64,000 nucleotides of DNA. Source: an uncultured Myxococcales bacterium (GTDB taxonomy: Bacteria > Myxococcota_A > UBA9042). Location of the stretch: assembly GCA_903840165.1 (NCBI GenBank), contig CAIMEY010000017.1, positions 64,001 to 128,000 of the forward strand, written 5' to 3'. Below are positions 55,120 through 62,923 of this stretch, in pieces. The position numbers and the translations under genes were made by a program. The notes beneath the pieces are model-generated. The model was not told where the DNA came from. It did no database searches and saw only the letters and a program-made list of their open reading frames with translations. The stretch's first letter is position 1, and every line of letters starts with the position of its first letter.

Positions 55120-55257
55120 TCTTGACGAGGCCGTGACGCAGCACGGCCGACCACCTGTGGACGCGCGCCAAGGGCCCGTACTACACTCTTGGCCCGGCGC
55201 CGCAACCTGCCGCGCCCGTCACGATCCGGCGTTGCGCCGACCTCCAAGGAGCAAGAG

Positions 55258-56442
55258 ATGAGCAAGGATATCGTTCTAGTTGCAGGAAAACGTACGCCCT
55301 TTGGCGCATTTTGCGGCACGCTCAAGGACCTGACAGCCACTGACCTGGCCGTGGAGGCAAGCAAGGCCGCCATCGCCTCGATCGGCATGGATCCTGCTGT
55401 AATTGATGCAGTTTTCTTTGGCAACGTTTGCCAGACCTCGGCCGACGCCATCTACCTCGCCCGCCACGTCGGCCTGCGTAGCGGTTGTGGCGTCGAAGTG
55501 CCGGCGCTCACGCTCAATCGCCTGTGCGGTTCGGGCTTTGAAGCGATCATCCAGGCCGCCAATGCCATCGAACTGGGCCAAGCTGAAGTGGTTTTGGCCG
55601 GTGGCACCGAGAGCATGACCCAGGCCCCCCACGTGCTGCGTGGTCTGCGCAGCGGCGTCAATTTCGGACCGGGCGGCAAGATGGAGGACTCGCTGTGGTC
55701 CTGTCTCACCGACACCCACACCGGCATGGCCATGGCCAACACGGCCGAGAAGCTCGCGCGATCACATGGGATTACGCGGCAGGCCTGTGACGATTTTGCC
55801 CTTGAGGGCCAGCGTCGCTACGCGGCGGCGGCGGCGGCGGGCGTGTTCAAGGATGAGATTGCGCCGATCACCCTGCAAACCCGCAAAGGTCCAGTGGTTT
55901 TTGACCGCGACGAGCATGCACGTGCCGAGACGACCCCCGAGCAACTGGCTAAATTGAAGCCGGTTTTTGAGAAGGACGGTGTGGTCACGGCTGGCAACGC
56001 CTCGGGCATTGTCGATGGCGCTGCCGCCGTTCTGGTCACCACGCACGCGCGGGCGCGCAAAGAGAACTGGCCGATTTTGTGCAGCATTGTGTCGCACGCT
56101 GCGGTTGGCTGCGATCCGACCGTCATGGGCATCGGCCCGGTGCCGGCGATTCGCAAGGCCCTGGCTATCTCCGGCCATGCACTGTCGGAAATGGATCGGA
56201 TCGAAGTCAACGAGGCTTTTGCTCCGCAATTCCTGGCGGTTGCCAAGGATCTGGAACTCGATCTCAGCAAGACCAATGTCCACGGCGGCGCGATCGCGCT
56301 GGGGCACCCGCTGGCGGCCTCGGGCGCCCGCATCATTTTGCACCTGGCCTTGGACCTGCAGCGCGGCGCCGGCCAATACGCGGTCGGTTCGGCGTGCATC
56401 GGCGGCGGTCAGGGCATCGCCATCGTGATTCGCAAGGGCTAA
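55258..56442 (+). CDS. Acetyl-CoA acetyltransferase (thiolase)
   Basis: Thiolase of 394 residues that condenses or cleaves acyl-CoA units. Active-site Cys90 in LNRLCGSGFEA; C-terminal HGGAIALGHPLAASGARI with the catalytic His and SACIGGGQG with the second Cys; NEAFAPQF is also conserved. The sequence fits biosynthetic-type acetyl-CoA acetyltransferases but could be a degradative thiolase. The ATG at 55258 follows CAAGGAG; the frame is open to 55189. No fatty-acid oxidation neighbours. Upstream lies a palindrome that could regulate it. Confidence 0.92.
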   Translation: MSKDIVLVAGKRTPFGAFCGTLKDLTATDLAVEASKAAIASIGMDPAVIDAVFFGNVCQTSADAIYLARHVGLRSGCGVEVPALTLNRLCGSGFEAIIQAANAIELGQAEVVLAGGTESMTQAPHVLRGLRSGVNFGPGGKMEDSLWSCLTDTHTGMAMANTAEKLARSHGITRQACDDFALEGQRRYAAAAAAGVFKDEIAPITLQTRKGPVVFDRDEHARAETTPEQLAKLKPVFEKDGVVTAGNASGIVDGAAAVLVTTHARARKENWPILCSIVSHAAVGCDPTVMGIGPVPAIRKALAISGHALSEMDRIEVNEAFAPQFLAVAKDLELDLSKTNVHGGAIALGHPLAASGARIILHLALDLQRGAGQYAVGSACIGGGQGIAIVIRKG

Positions 56443-56453
56443 TGGCGGCAAGT

Positions 56454-56488
56454 CAAGGTTCTTTCCTGCTTTTCCGGAGAGAACCTTG
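56454..56488. terminator. Terminator-like hairpin between convergent genes
   Basis: A 13-bp stem CAAGGTTCTTTCC/GGAGAGAACCTTG with one G-U pair and a 9-base loop, lying between the stops of the thiolase and the decarboxylase. The following T-run is weak, so it may act as a bidirectional barrier rather than a classic terminator. Confidence 0.6.
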
Positions 56489-56508
56489 GCTTTGCTGCGG
56501 CCCGGAGG

Positions 56509-57852
56509 CTAAGGCATCCGCCGCACAGGCGCTATGGGGCGAATGAATTGCTGAGCCAATCCCCAGGCATAGGCGCCTTGAAAGGGCACGACCAAGACGT
56601 CGCCCAGCTCAATGCCGTCGCCATAGCAGTGCCCGCCCCAGATATCCTCGGCATCGCACAGGGAACCACCTATTTTGACAGGAAATTCCCGCAATGATGG
56701 CCGCGTCAGATTGAGCACTGGCGCGTAGATGGCGAGGTACTTCTCCCAGCCGACGAGGTTGACGCCACCATCGACAATCACCAAATCCTTGGTTTTCTTG
56801 TCGACGACGCGCAGCACGATGTGCATGGCATAGGTCGAGACAATGCGTCCCGGCTCCGTATAGGCCACGGCTGGCACGACGCTACGAATTTCGCGGGCAA
56901 ATGCGCCACCAATGGCCTGGGCATACTCTGCCAAGGGCGTGGAAGGCTTGGGATAATAGGGTTCTAGGAACTCAGAGGTCACGCCAAAGGCTTCGTTGGC
57001 CGTGTGCAAGATCGACGCCAGCGGGTCATCTTTAGGGAAAAACCCTTCAAGTCCATGGGGTTTATAGCCGCCGCCGATGTCAATAAAGGCCATCTGCGCC
57101 CGCTGCGGTCCAGTGAGCCCTTCGCGCAGCATTTTACCAATCAATGCAAGCACCTGCACATAAGGTTCCGGCGTGCGATTCCAGCTCAGGTGCGCCTGCA
57201 AGCCGCAGACGGCAAGGTGGGGAAATGCGGCCGCCTGGTTTAGGAATTCCGGCAATTCATCCAAAGGAATTCCGAACTTAGACCAAGCTCCGTGCACGCC
57301 CGTGTGCACGCGCACACCACAGCGCAATTGGCAGGTCGGCTGGCCATCTGGCCCTGTATATCGAGCCTGTAACAGCGCGCCCAACCTAGCTAATTCGCCG
57401 AAGCTATCGAGGTGTACAGTCACCCGCTCACGGTGGGCAATGGCGAGTTGGTGATCCCCTGCTGACTTCGCTGGACCGCTAAAAACAATCGGCACGGCAG
57501 GCAGTTGCAGTGCTGCCGTCATTTCCTCGGCGCTCGATACGTCAAGGCCGTAGCCCTCAGCCGCCGCAGTCTCTAGCAACCATGGATGATGATTGGACTT
57601 TACGGCATAGTAGGCCTGATGCGGGGCCAATTGCGCGTCGAACAAGGCTGAGAACCGGCGCAGCGCCTGGGCAAAGCCCGCCTGATCAAAGGCGTAAAAG
57701 GGCGTGGGCTGCTGCGACGCCATGGCCTGCAGCTTGGGCACCATCGGCGCAAATGCGTCAATCACATTGCGCAAATCGCCGGATTGCGGCGGCTCGGCGT
57801 GGTCGAGCAGGTGGCGAATGCGGTCCTTGGCCCCGGAGAGGTCACGCAGCAT
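56509..57852 (-). CDS. PLP-dependent group IV (alanine-racemase fold) decarboxylase
   Basis: Decarboxylase of the LysA/ornithine/arginine type with 447 residues. PLP Lys85 in YYAVKSNHHP, EGYGLDVSSAEEM, FIDIGGGYKP (phosphate site), YTEPGRIVS, and GGSLCDAEDIWGG with the active-site Cys. The ATG at 57852 has GGAG five bases upstream and overlaps the end of the preceding ATP-grasp gene by 11 bases. Substrate not certain; LysA proper acts on meso-DAP, but related enzymes (e.g. BtrK type) decarboxylate a ligated glutamate or similar. Context with two ATP-grasp genes favours a specialised small-molecule route. Confidence 0.85.
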   Translation of the reverse strand: MLRDLSGAKDRIRHLLDHAEPPQSGDLRNVIDAFAPMVPKLQAMASQQPTPFYAFDQAGFAQALRRFSALFDAQLAPHQAYYAVKSNHHPWLLETAAAEGYGLDVSSAEEMTAALQLPAVPIVFSGPAKSAGDHQLAIAHRERVTVHLDSFGELARLGALLQARYTGPDGQPTCQLRCGVRVHTGVHGAWSKFGIPLDELPEFLNQAAAFPHLAVCGLQAHLSWNRTPEPYVQVLALIGKMLREGLTGPQRAQMAFIDIGGGYKPHGLEGFFPKDDPLASILHTANEAFGVTSEFLEPYYPKPSTPLAEYAQAIGGAFAREIRSVVPAVAYTEPGRIVSTYAMHIVLRVVDKKTKDLVIVDGGVNLVGWEKYLAIYAPVLNLTRPSLREFPVKIGGSLCDAEDIWGGHCYGDGIELGDVLVVPFQGAYAWGLAQQFIRPIAPVRRMP

Positions 57853-59152
57853 CGGAGCTCCAAACATTGGAAAAAAGTGCAGCAAAATCGGGCAGTAATT
57901 GGCCAGCGTCGTCGTAGAGTGGCACGGTCGCCTGAACGGTCGCGACACACTGTTCGGCTTGCAGGACATCGCCCGGTTGAGCCAGCGCCACCAGTTGGAA
58001 CTCGCCCAGCGCCAATGGATCGCGCAACTCCGCGCCGAGATACAGCAAATGACCATCACGCGCGGTATAGCGGCCGCTCGGCAGCACCCGCGTCAGGCGA
58101 TAGCCGTGCAAAGAAGGCGGCACGGCTAGGTCCAGGGTCGAACCGGCAAAATCACTTTGTGCAATGCCCTGTTCGTCAATGGTGGCCGCCTCGGGACGGC
58201 TGAGAAACTCGACGTCTTCAAAGCGCTCAGTCAGGTCAAAGCCGCCCGTGGTCTGGCGATGTCGAGCCAGTTGGGGCGTCGCTGCAGAAAGGCGTGGATT
58301 ACATTCCAAAATCCACACGTTCTGCTGAGGGTCCAATAGGAAATCGACGTTGGCAAAGCCGCGGAATTCGACCTCCCGCAAGGCACGACCAAGACGCAGG
58401 AAAATCCTCGATAACTGCTGGCGCAGCGGATCTGGCAGAGCGGTTGCCCACTGGACGCCGGCAAAGAGCAGATGCTGGGTCGCAGGTGCGTAACATTGTT
58501 GGCGAATGGCCGAAAGCAGCGTCAGGGAAGCGTCGACAAAGACTGTAATTCCAAAGGCTTGCCCCGGCAGCAGGGCGCGCGTTAGGTAGGGCCGTCCTGG
58601 CTGTAGGTGCCCTTGGCCCCACAATTGGGCCAGTTGATCAGGCGCCCTCACCAGGAAAGTGCCTTCGCCGCCAAGGGAATCGGGCTCCTGGATCGCCACC
58701 GGCCCCTGCCAATCCGTGGCCCCCAGGGGCAAAGGCATTCGGGGCGGCACCGGCAGACCGTGGGCACGCAGAAACCCATCAAACCACAGCTTATTTTCGA
58801 GCTGGTCCTGCAGATCAAAGCGCGTCATCAACAGCGTCAGTCCGTGCTGCTGCGCCCATTGGTGGACGCGGGGACTGCAGCGCGCCGTCATCAGGTACGT
58901 ATCGACGCCCGCCGCGGTCAGCACTTGGGCAGCGTTGGAATCGACCAGCAGAGATTCCGTTGTATTGGTGCGACCTTGCGCCTCCATGACCAGCACATGA
59001 TCGGGCGGATGCGTCTGCAGTGCCCATTTCTGCTCTGGGGTATTGGCGCGAACCAAGGGTATCCATTGCACAAAGCTGCCTGCAGGCCAGAGGCAGCCAT
59101 CGACGCCAAAAGGTAGAAATGCTATCTTTCTAGGGTGTTTCAAGATATTCAC
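57842..59152 (-). CDS. ATP-grasp ligase
   Basis: ATP-grasp protein of 436 residues. Front part with RKIAFLPFGVDGC, central QDQLENKLWFDGFLRAHGLPVP, VAIQEPDSLGGEGTFLV (ATP lid), and FRGFANVDFLLDPQQNVWIL followed by ECNPRLSAATP with the metal-binding Glu-x-Asn. The last 110 residues look like a barrel domain (PLALGEFQLVALAQPGDVLQ). The start is GTG directly after the TGA of the upstream ligase gene, so translation is coupled. Probably forms an amide or ester bond between a carboxylate and an amine; substrates unknown. Confidence 0.75.
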   Translation of the reverse strand: MNILKHPRKIAFLPFGVDGCLWPAGSFVQWIPLVRANTPEQKWALQTHPPDHVLVMEAQGRTNTTESLLVDSNAAQVLTAAGVDTYLMTARCSPRVHQWAQQHGLTLLMTRFDLQDQLENKLWFDGFLRAHGLPVPPRMPLPLGATDWQGPVAIQEPDSLGGEGTFLVRAPDQLAQLWGQGHLQPGRPYLTRALLPGQAFGITVFVDASLTLLSAIRQQCYAPATQHLLFAGVQWATALPDPLRQQLSRIFLRLGRALREVEFRGFANVDFLLDPQQNVWILECNPRLSAATPQLARHRQTTGGFDLTERFEDVEFLSRPEAATIDEQGIAQSDFAGSTLDLAVPPSLHGYRLTRVLPSGRYTARDGHLLYLGAELRDPLALGEFQLVALAQPGDVLQAEQCVATVQATVPLYDDAGQLLPDFAALFSNVWSSDAA

Positions 59153-60193
59153 TCAGCTTGCCGGCGTCGCAACGTCACCCTGGGCCGCGTCGACAACCGG
59201 GCGATGGGGAGGACGCGCCAGCGCCGATTGCACAATACGATCAATTAGTTCTGCGTATGTCCAACCGGCCACGCCCGCCATTCGCGCTAGCCCCGCCCCA
59301 CGACTCAGATCGGGGTTGGCGTTGTAGTCGACCAGGACCGGCTCCACCTGACCGTCGTCCAGGGTCCGCAGGCGAAAGTCACCGCGCCCATAATCGCAAA
59401 TCAGCAAAGCTTGCGTGGCCTTAGCCATCGCCGCATCGACGCGGTCTCGCAGTTCCTCAGGGAGCTGGGCCGGCACGGTCGGGCTATCCAGGTACTCGGG
59501 CGAATCCTCAATCCATTTGCTGCGATAGCCAAGAATCTTCGGCTGATTGGCAAAGGCCGGTCCGAAGTCGACGCGAAAGATCGGCAAGGCGACACTCGGT
59601 TGATGGCCGACAAAGGCCGCCGTGACCTCCGGGCCATCGATGAAGGCCTCGAGCAGCAAATCCGGCGCATTGGCAGGCACTTTGGCCATATAGCGCCTCA
59701 GGGCTTGGGCATCACGCACCACGCAATCGGCGTCCATACCATAGCTGTTGTGACCAAAACGTGGTTTGACAATCACGGGATACGTGACGGTGTGCGGATC
59801 GGCATCGGCCAGCCACACCTCGGGCACCGCGACGCCCAAACTCTGCAAATAGAGCTTAGAGGCAAATTTGTCACTGGAAAATGCTTCCGCATAGGCCCCT
59901 GTGCCTGTGAAGTGCAGGCCAGCGGCCGCTAGCACGCCCGGCACGATGGGCTCAAGGGTCATATCGTAAAAGAACCCTAGATCCGCAGCATTGAGCACCA
60001 ATTGTGGTGCCATTTGCAGCAGGGTCTGCAACCAGAGGAACTGCGTATCGAGAAAAACTGCCTGCGGCTGCCAGCCCCGCTCACGCAGCGCCTCGGTCAA
60101 ATCCGCCTGCAGTGTCCAAGCGTTAGCAATGGTGGGCGCGCTGTGGCCAGGCTGCCCTTGGTGCAAGATCGCAACAACCCACTGATTATCCAT
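59153..60193 (-). CDS. ATP-grasp ligase, D-Ala-D-Ala ligase-like
   Basis: ATP-grasp protein of 346 residues resembling D-alanine-D-alanine ligases: LVLNAADLGFFYDM, LHFTGTGAYAEAFSSDKFAS, VPEVWLADADPHTVTYPVIV, KPRFGHNSYGMD, LLLEAFIDGPEVTAAFV and VDYNANPDLSRGAG (metal site). The catalytic framework looks complete, but the segment order and the following partner genes make a role in cell-wall D-Ala-D-Ala synthesis unlikely. The ATG at 60193 is chosen because the conserved core begins soon after; the frame is open to 60310. First gene of the three-gene cassette. Confidence 0.8.
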   Translation of the reverse strand: MDNQWVVAILHQGQPGHSAPTIANAWTLQADLTEALRERGWQPQAVFLDTQFLWLQTLLQMAPQLVLNAADLGFFYDMTLEPIVPGVLAAAGLHFTGTGAYAEAFSSDKFASKLYLQSLGVAVPEVWLADADPHTVTYPVIVKPRFGHNSYGMDADCVVRDAQALRRYMAKVPANAPDLLLEAFIDGPEVTAAFVGHQPSVALPIFRVDFGPAFANQPKILGYRSKWIEDSPEYLDSPTVPAQLPEELRDRVDAAMAKATQALLICDYGRGDFRLRTLDDGQVEPVLVDYNANPDLSRGAGLARMAGVAGWTYAELIDRIVQSALARPPHRPVVDAAQGDVATPAS

Positions 60194-60523
60194 AGATTCA
60201 CCATTCTTAGGGCCGGTACAAGTTCGCTTCGTTCGGGCGCGCGGCTCCAACAGCAGTTCGATGGTGCTCAAGCGGGCATCCTCAAAGGCCAACTCGCTCA
60301 CCCGCGACAAGACAACTGCGCGTGATGCGGTCGGCTTCGTCTTCCCGATGCCTTACGCCGGGTTCTCCGCGCAGCGGGCCGAGTATGCGCGTTGGCCCGA
60401 GGCCCTTCAAGGTCCCACGCCCTCGAGCTTGCCCCACGACCGGTCGGCGTCGACAGCCCGCGCGCCGATTGACGCAAGCGGGTCCCCGGCTTACCCTGCA
60501 GAGGTTGTTCCAAGGGAGGTTTT
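60194..60523. other. 330-bp divergent intergenic region
   Basis: Must contain promoters for the ATP-grasp cassette and for the TPM-like gene, but no clear -35/-10, palindrome or small gene is seen. The AGGGAGG ribosome-binding site of the plus-strand gene lies at its end. Confidence 0.4.
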
Positions 60524-61525
60524 ATGCTGGTCAGTCGTCGCATTTTCGCAGGGTTTTTACTCGTAATTGCCATGGGTTTTTCGCTTTCCGCCTTGGCCTA
60601 CCCAGGCCCTGTGGCCGGCATCGTCCGCGGCGGAGGCCAAGCAGGTGTCGCCCGCGCCCCGCACACGATCGACGACGCCACGCGCACCCAGCTCGAAAGC
60701 GTCGCCCACAGCGCGGCCGGCAAGACGGGCGGCAAAGTGTGGCTGGTTATCGCACAAGGCTCGGAAAATACAGAGGATTATAACTCCCTGTACAGCGACG
60801 TCGGCTTTTCAGGCAAGGACGCCATCATCGTCAGCAATGGGCCCAAATGGGCCTTGCATTGCAATGCCTTGTCGGCAGCTGAAAAAGAAGGCGTGCTGGC
60901 CAAGTCCCTGGCCAATCACGATAAACCCCTTGAAAAAATGCAGGAACTGACCGATGCGCTGGTCAATGCCGTGCAGCACGCCAAGCCCGTGGCCTTGGTG
61001 GCCCAACCGACGCAGAACCTCAATGGCCGCGTCAGTTGGAACGAGTTCCAGCACAACAACTCGGGTCGCCACTGGTCGGACACGCAAATGTCCCGTGCTT
61101 ACCAGCAGTACAAAGCGGGTCAGCCGATCAACGTCGACAATACCGGCATCGTGACGACCACCGGCGTGCTGGCGCACCAAGATGCGAACCAGGCACCGAC
61201 GAGCCATAAAGGCCTGTGGATTGGCCTAGGTGTGGCTCTTCTGCTGGTGGTGGGCTTTGTGCTGTGGCGGCGCAAGAGTCGCGACAGCGGCTTGGCTCAG
61301 GAGCTAAAGCAGGCCGTGGCGGGACCGGAAAACACCATGGCGGATGTGTACATGAACCTCGATGAGTCGCATCCGCGCTTTGCCACGCTGATCGAGCAAG
61401 CCACAGCGGTGTCCAGCCAACTCGACGGCATCAAGAAGGCCGCGCCAACACGGGAGAATATTGCTCGGCTGCGCTCCCTTGATGACCAAGCCCGCCAGTT
61501 GCGCAACGCTGTGGGGCAACGCTAG
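60524..61525 (+). CDS. TPM-domain-like exported membrane protein
   Basis: Protein of 333 residues with signal peptide (to SALA near residue 24) and one membrane segment near residues 228-248 (LWIGLGVALLLVVGFVLW) followed by a basic stop-transfer and a helical cytoplasmic tail. The extracytoplasmic part (TRTQLESVAHSAAGKTGGKV, KDAIIVSNGPKWALHC, LSAAEKEGVLAKSL) resembles the TPM fold. AGGGAGG precedes the ATG. It is 58 bases upstream of the Asp-Cys-repeat protein gene on the same strand, so likely co-transcribed with it and the radical SAM gene. Confidence 0.6.
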   Translation: MLVSRRIFAGFLLVIAMGFSLSALAYPGPVAGIVRGGGQAGVARAPHTIDDATRTQLESVAHSAAGKTGGKVWLVIAQGSENTEDYNSLYSDVGFSGKDAIIVSNGPKWALHCNALSAAEKEGVLAKSLANHDKPLEKMQELTDALVNAVQHAKPVALVAQPTQNLNGRVSWNEFQHNNSGRHWSDTQMSRAYQQYKAGQPINVDNTGIVTTTGVLAHQDANQAPTSHKGLWIGLGVALLLVVGFVLWRRKSRDSGLAQELKQAVAGPENTMADVYMNLDESHPRFATLIEQATAVSSQLDGIKKAAPTRENIARLRSLDDQARQLRNAVGQR

Positions 61526-61583
61526 TGCACCTCTCTGTCTACGCCGACACTGAATCGTTTCGTTAGATTTCTGGAGGAATATC

Positions 61584-62885
61584 ATGCGCCTAACAGCACA
61601 AATCCGTTTGTTCGTGCAGGGAGAGGACGTCTTTCGCAAGCCGAGCTTTTGGGACAATGTCAAAGGCATGTTCGGCTCGGACGTCGACCTGCGTACGGGC
61701 GAGTCCAAGATCGCGCAGAACGCCCTAGGACTGACCGAGACGATCCAGCAAGCCCTGAAAATTGCGGGTATTACCAACGCCGTGACCTTGGTGGTGGACG
61801 ACGCAGTGATCTACCAGGACATCGAAGATCGCCCCGACGACGCCGATTTGCTGGTCCAGGCGATGCGACTGCACAGCGATCGCTTCCAGAATTTCAATGT
61901 CCTGCGCGCGGTTTTCGAGTTTGAAGGCCAGGGGTTGCATAGCCTCATCGAGGTCAACGTCCGCGCCAAAGCGCAGCGCAATGAGCCCCACGCGATTGTG
62001 GCAATTGGCTCGCGAATTGAGGAGTTGCGTCCCAAGGATGGCGAAGACCTGGAAGTAGCCAAGGACCGCATCGGCAAGTCCCTGGGCAATGCTCAGTTGG
62101 TGCCGATGTACCGTAACGTTTTGAATGCACTGGCCGGTAAGTTGCACAGCGGCTTACAGCGCGTCTTCCCCACCGCCCGCATCGAATCCGACCCGGCCGA
62201 CGTCCAAGTCGTGCGTCCCAGCGGCGGCGACGTGCGCGACATGGGCCAATCCGGTGACGATCGCGACGCACATTTGCGCAGCCAACCGAGCTATGGCCGT
62301 TACGGCAGCGGTTCAGGCTGGTCCTACGGTGCCTACTACGACCCGTGGAACACGTACTACCGCGATCCGATGGACACTTTTGTCAGCTTGATGGTCATCG
62401 ACGCCTTAATCAGCCCGCGGCATAGTTGGGGCTATTCCCCTGGCTATTTAGGCAGTTCCTGGTCGAGCTATGGCTCGCCCGTCACCGTGGTCAACTACAA
62501 CGGCGCACCGATCGGCAATGCGGACAATGTCAGCAGCTTTTCCAACCAGTTATCAGGCGTTTCCCAGGTAATGGACCAGGACTTCTCCACGCAGTCCTGG
62601 GACGACCATGCCATGGCCGGCTACGACCAGCAGGGCTCAAGCTGGGAACAATACGGCGGAAGTTCGGGCGATACCGGCAACAGCTGGGATTGCGACGGCG
62701 GCAGCGCCAGTAGCAGTGGCGATAGCGGTGGCAGTGGCGGCGGTGGCGGCTGGGACTGCGCCGGCGGTGATAGCGCAAGCTCTGGTTCTTCCTGGGATTG
62801 TGCCGCGAGCGATTGCGCCAGCAGCGACTGTTCCTGGGACTGTAGCAGCGACTGCAGCAGCGATTGTTCCTGGGATTGCAGTTGA
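61584..62885 (+). CDS. Protein with Asp-Cys repeat tail, candidate radical SAM substrate
   Basis: 433 residues, no signal peptide and no recognised family. Residues 1-210 form a mixed alpha/beta domain (DAVIYQDIEDRPDD, LIEVNVRAKAQRNEPHAIVA). Residues 240-365 are Gly/Ser/Tyr-rich. From residue 367 the tail has five WDC and four SDC units; all nine cysteines of the protein lie here and each is preceded by Asp. Degenerate SWDD and SWEQ units occur before it. The next gene, 38 bases on, encodes a radical SAM enzyme with a PqqD-like domain. GGAGGAA precedes the ATG. By analogy with repeat-tail substrates such as HxsA, it could be a modified polypeptide; this is inference. Confidence 0.75.
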   Translation: MRLTAQIRLFVQGEDVFRKPSFWDNVKGMFGSDVDLRTGESKIAQNALGLTETIQQALKIAGITNAVTLVVDDAVIYQDIEDRPDDADLLVQAMRLHSDRFQNFNVLRAVFEFEGQGLHSLIEVNVRAKAQRNEPHAIVAIGSRIEELRPKDGEDLEVAKDRIGKSLGNAQLVPMYRNVLNALAGKLHSGLQRVFPTARIESDPADVQVVRPSGGDVRDMGQSGDDRDAHLRSQPSYGRYGSGSGWSYGAYYDPWNTYYRDPMDTFVSLMVIDALISPRHSWGYSPGYLGSSWSSYGSPVTVVNYNGAPIGNADNVSSFSNQLSGVSQVMDQDFSTQSWDDHAMAGYDQQGSSWEQYGGSSGDTGNSWDCDGGSASSSGDSGGSGGGGGWDCAGGDSASSGSSWDCAASDCASSDCSWDCSSDCSSDCSWDCS

Positions 62886-62923
62886 GTTCGTCGTTCCCCG
62901 CTGACCAGCCGGATAAAGCCTTC

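Larger units (their letters stand above)
54536..55257. other. 722-bp intergenic region with sigma-54 unit
   Basis: Holds no supported protein gene but several ordered elements: a perfect 17-bp palindrome (54654-54670), a consensus -24/-12 promoter (54776-54791), a probable non-coding transcript, a strong terminator (55017-55055), a second inverted repeat (55097-55119), a hairpin GGCCGTG/CACGGCC around 55130-55149 and the thiolase ribosome-binding site. The elements are entered separately. Confidence 0.75.
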
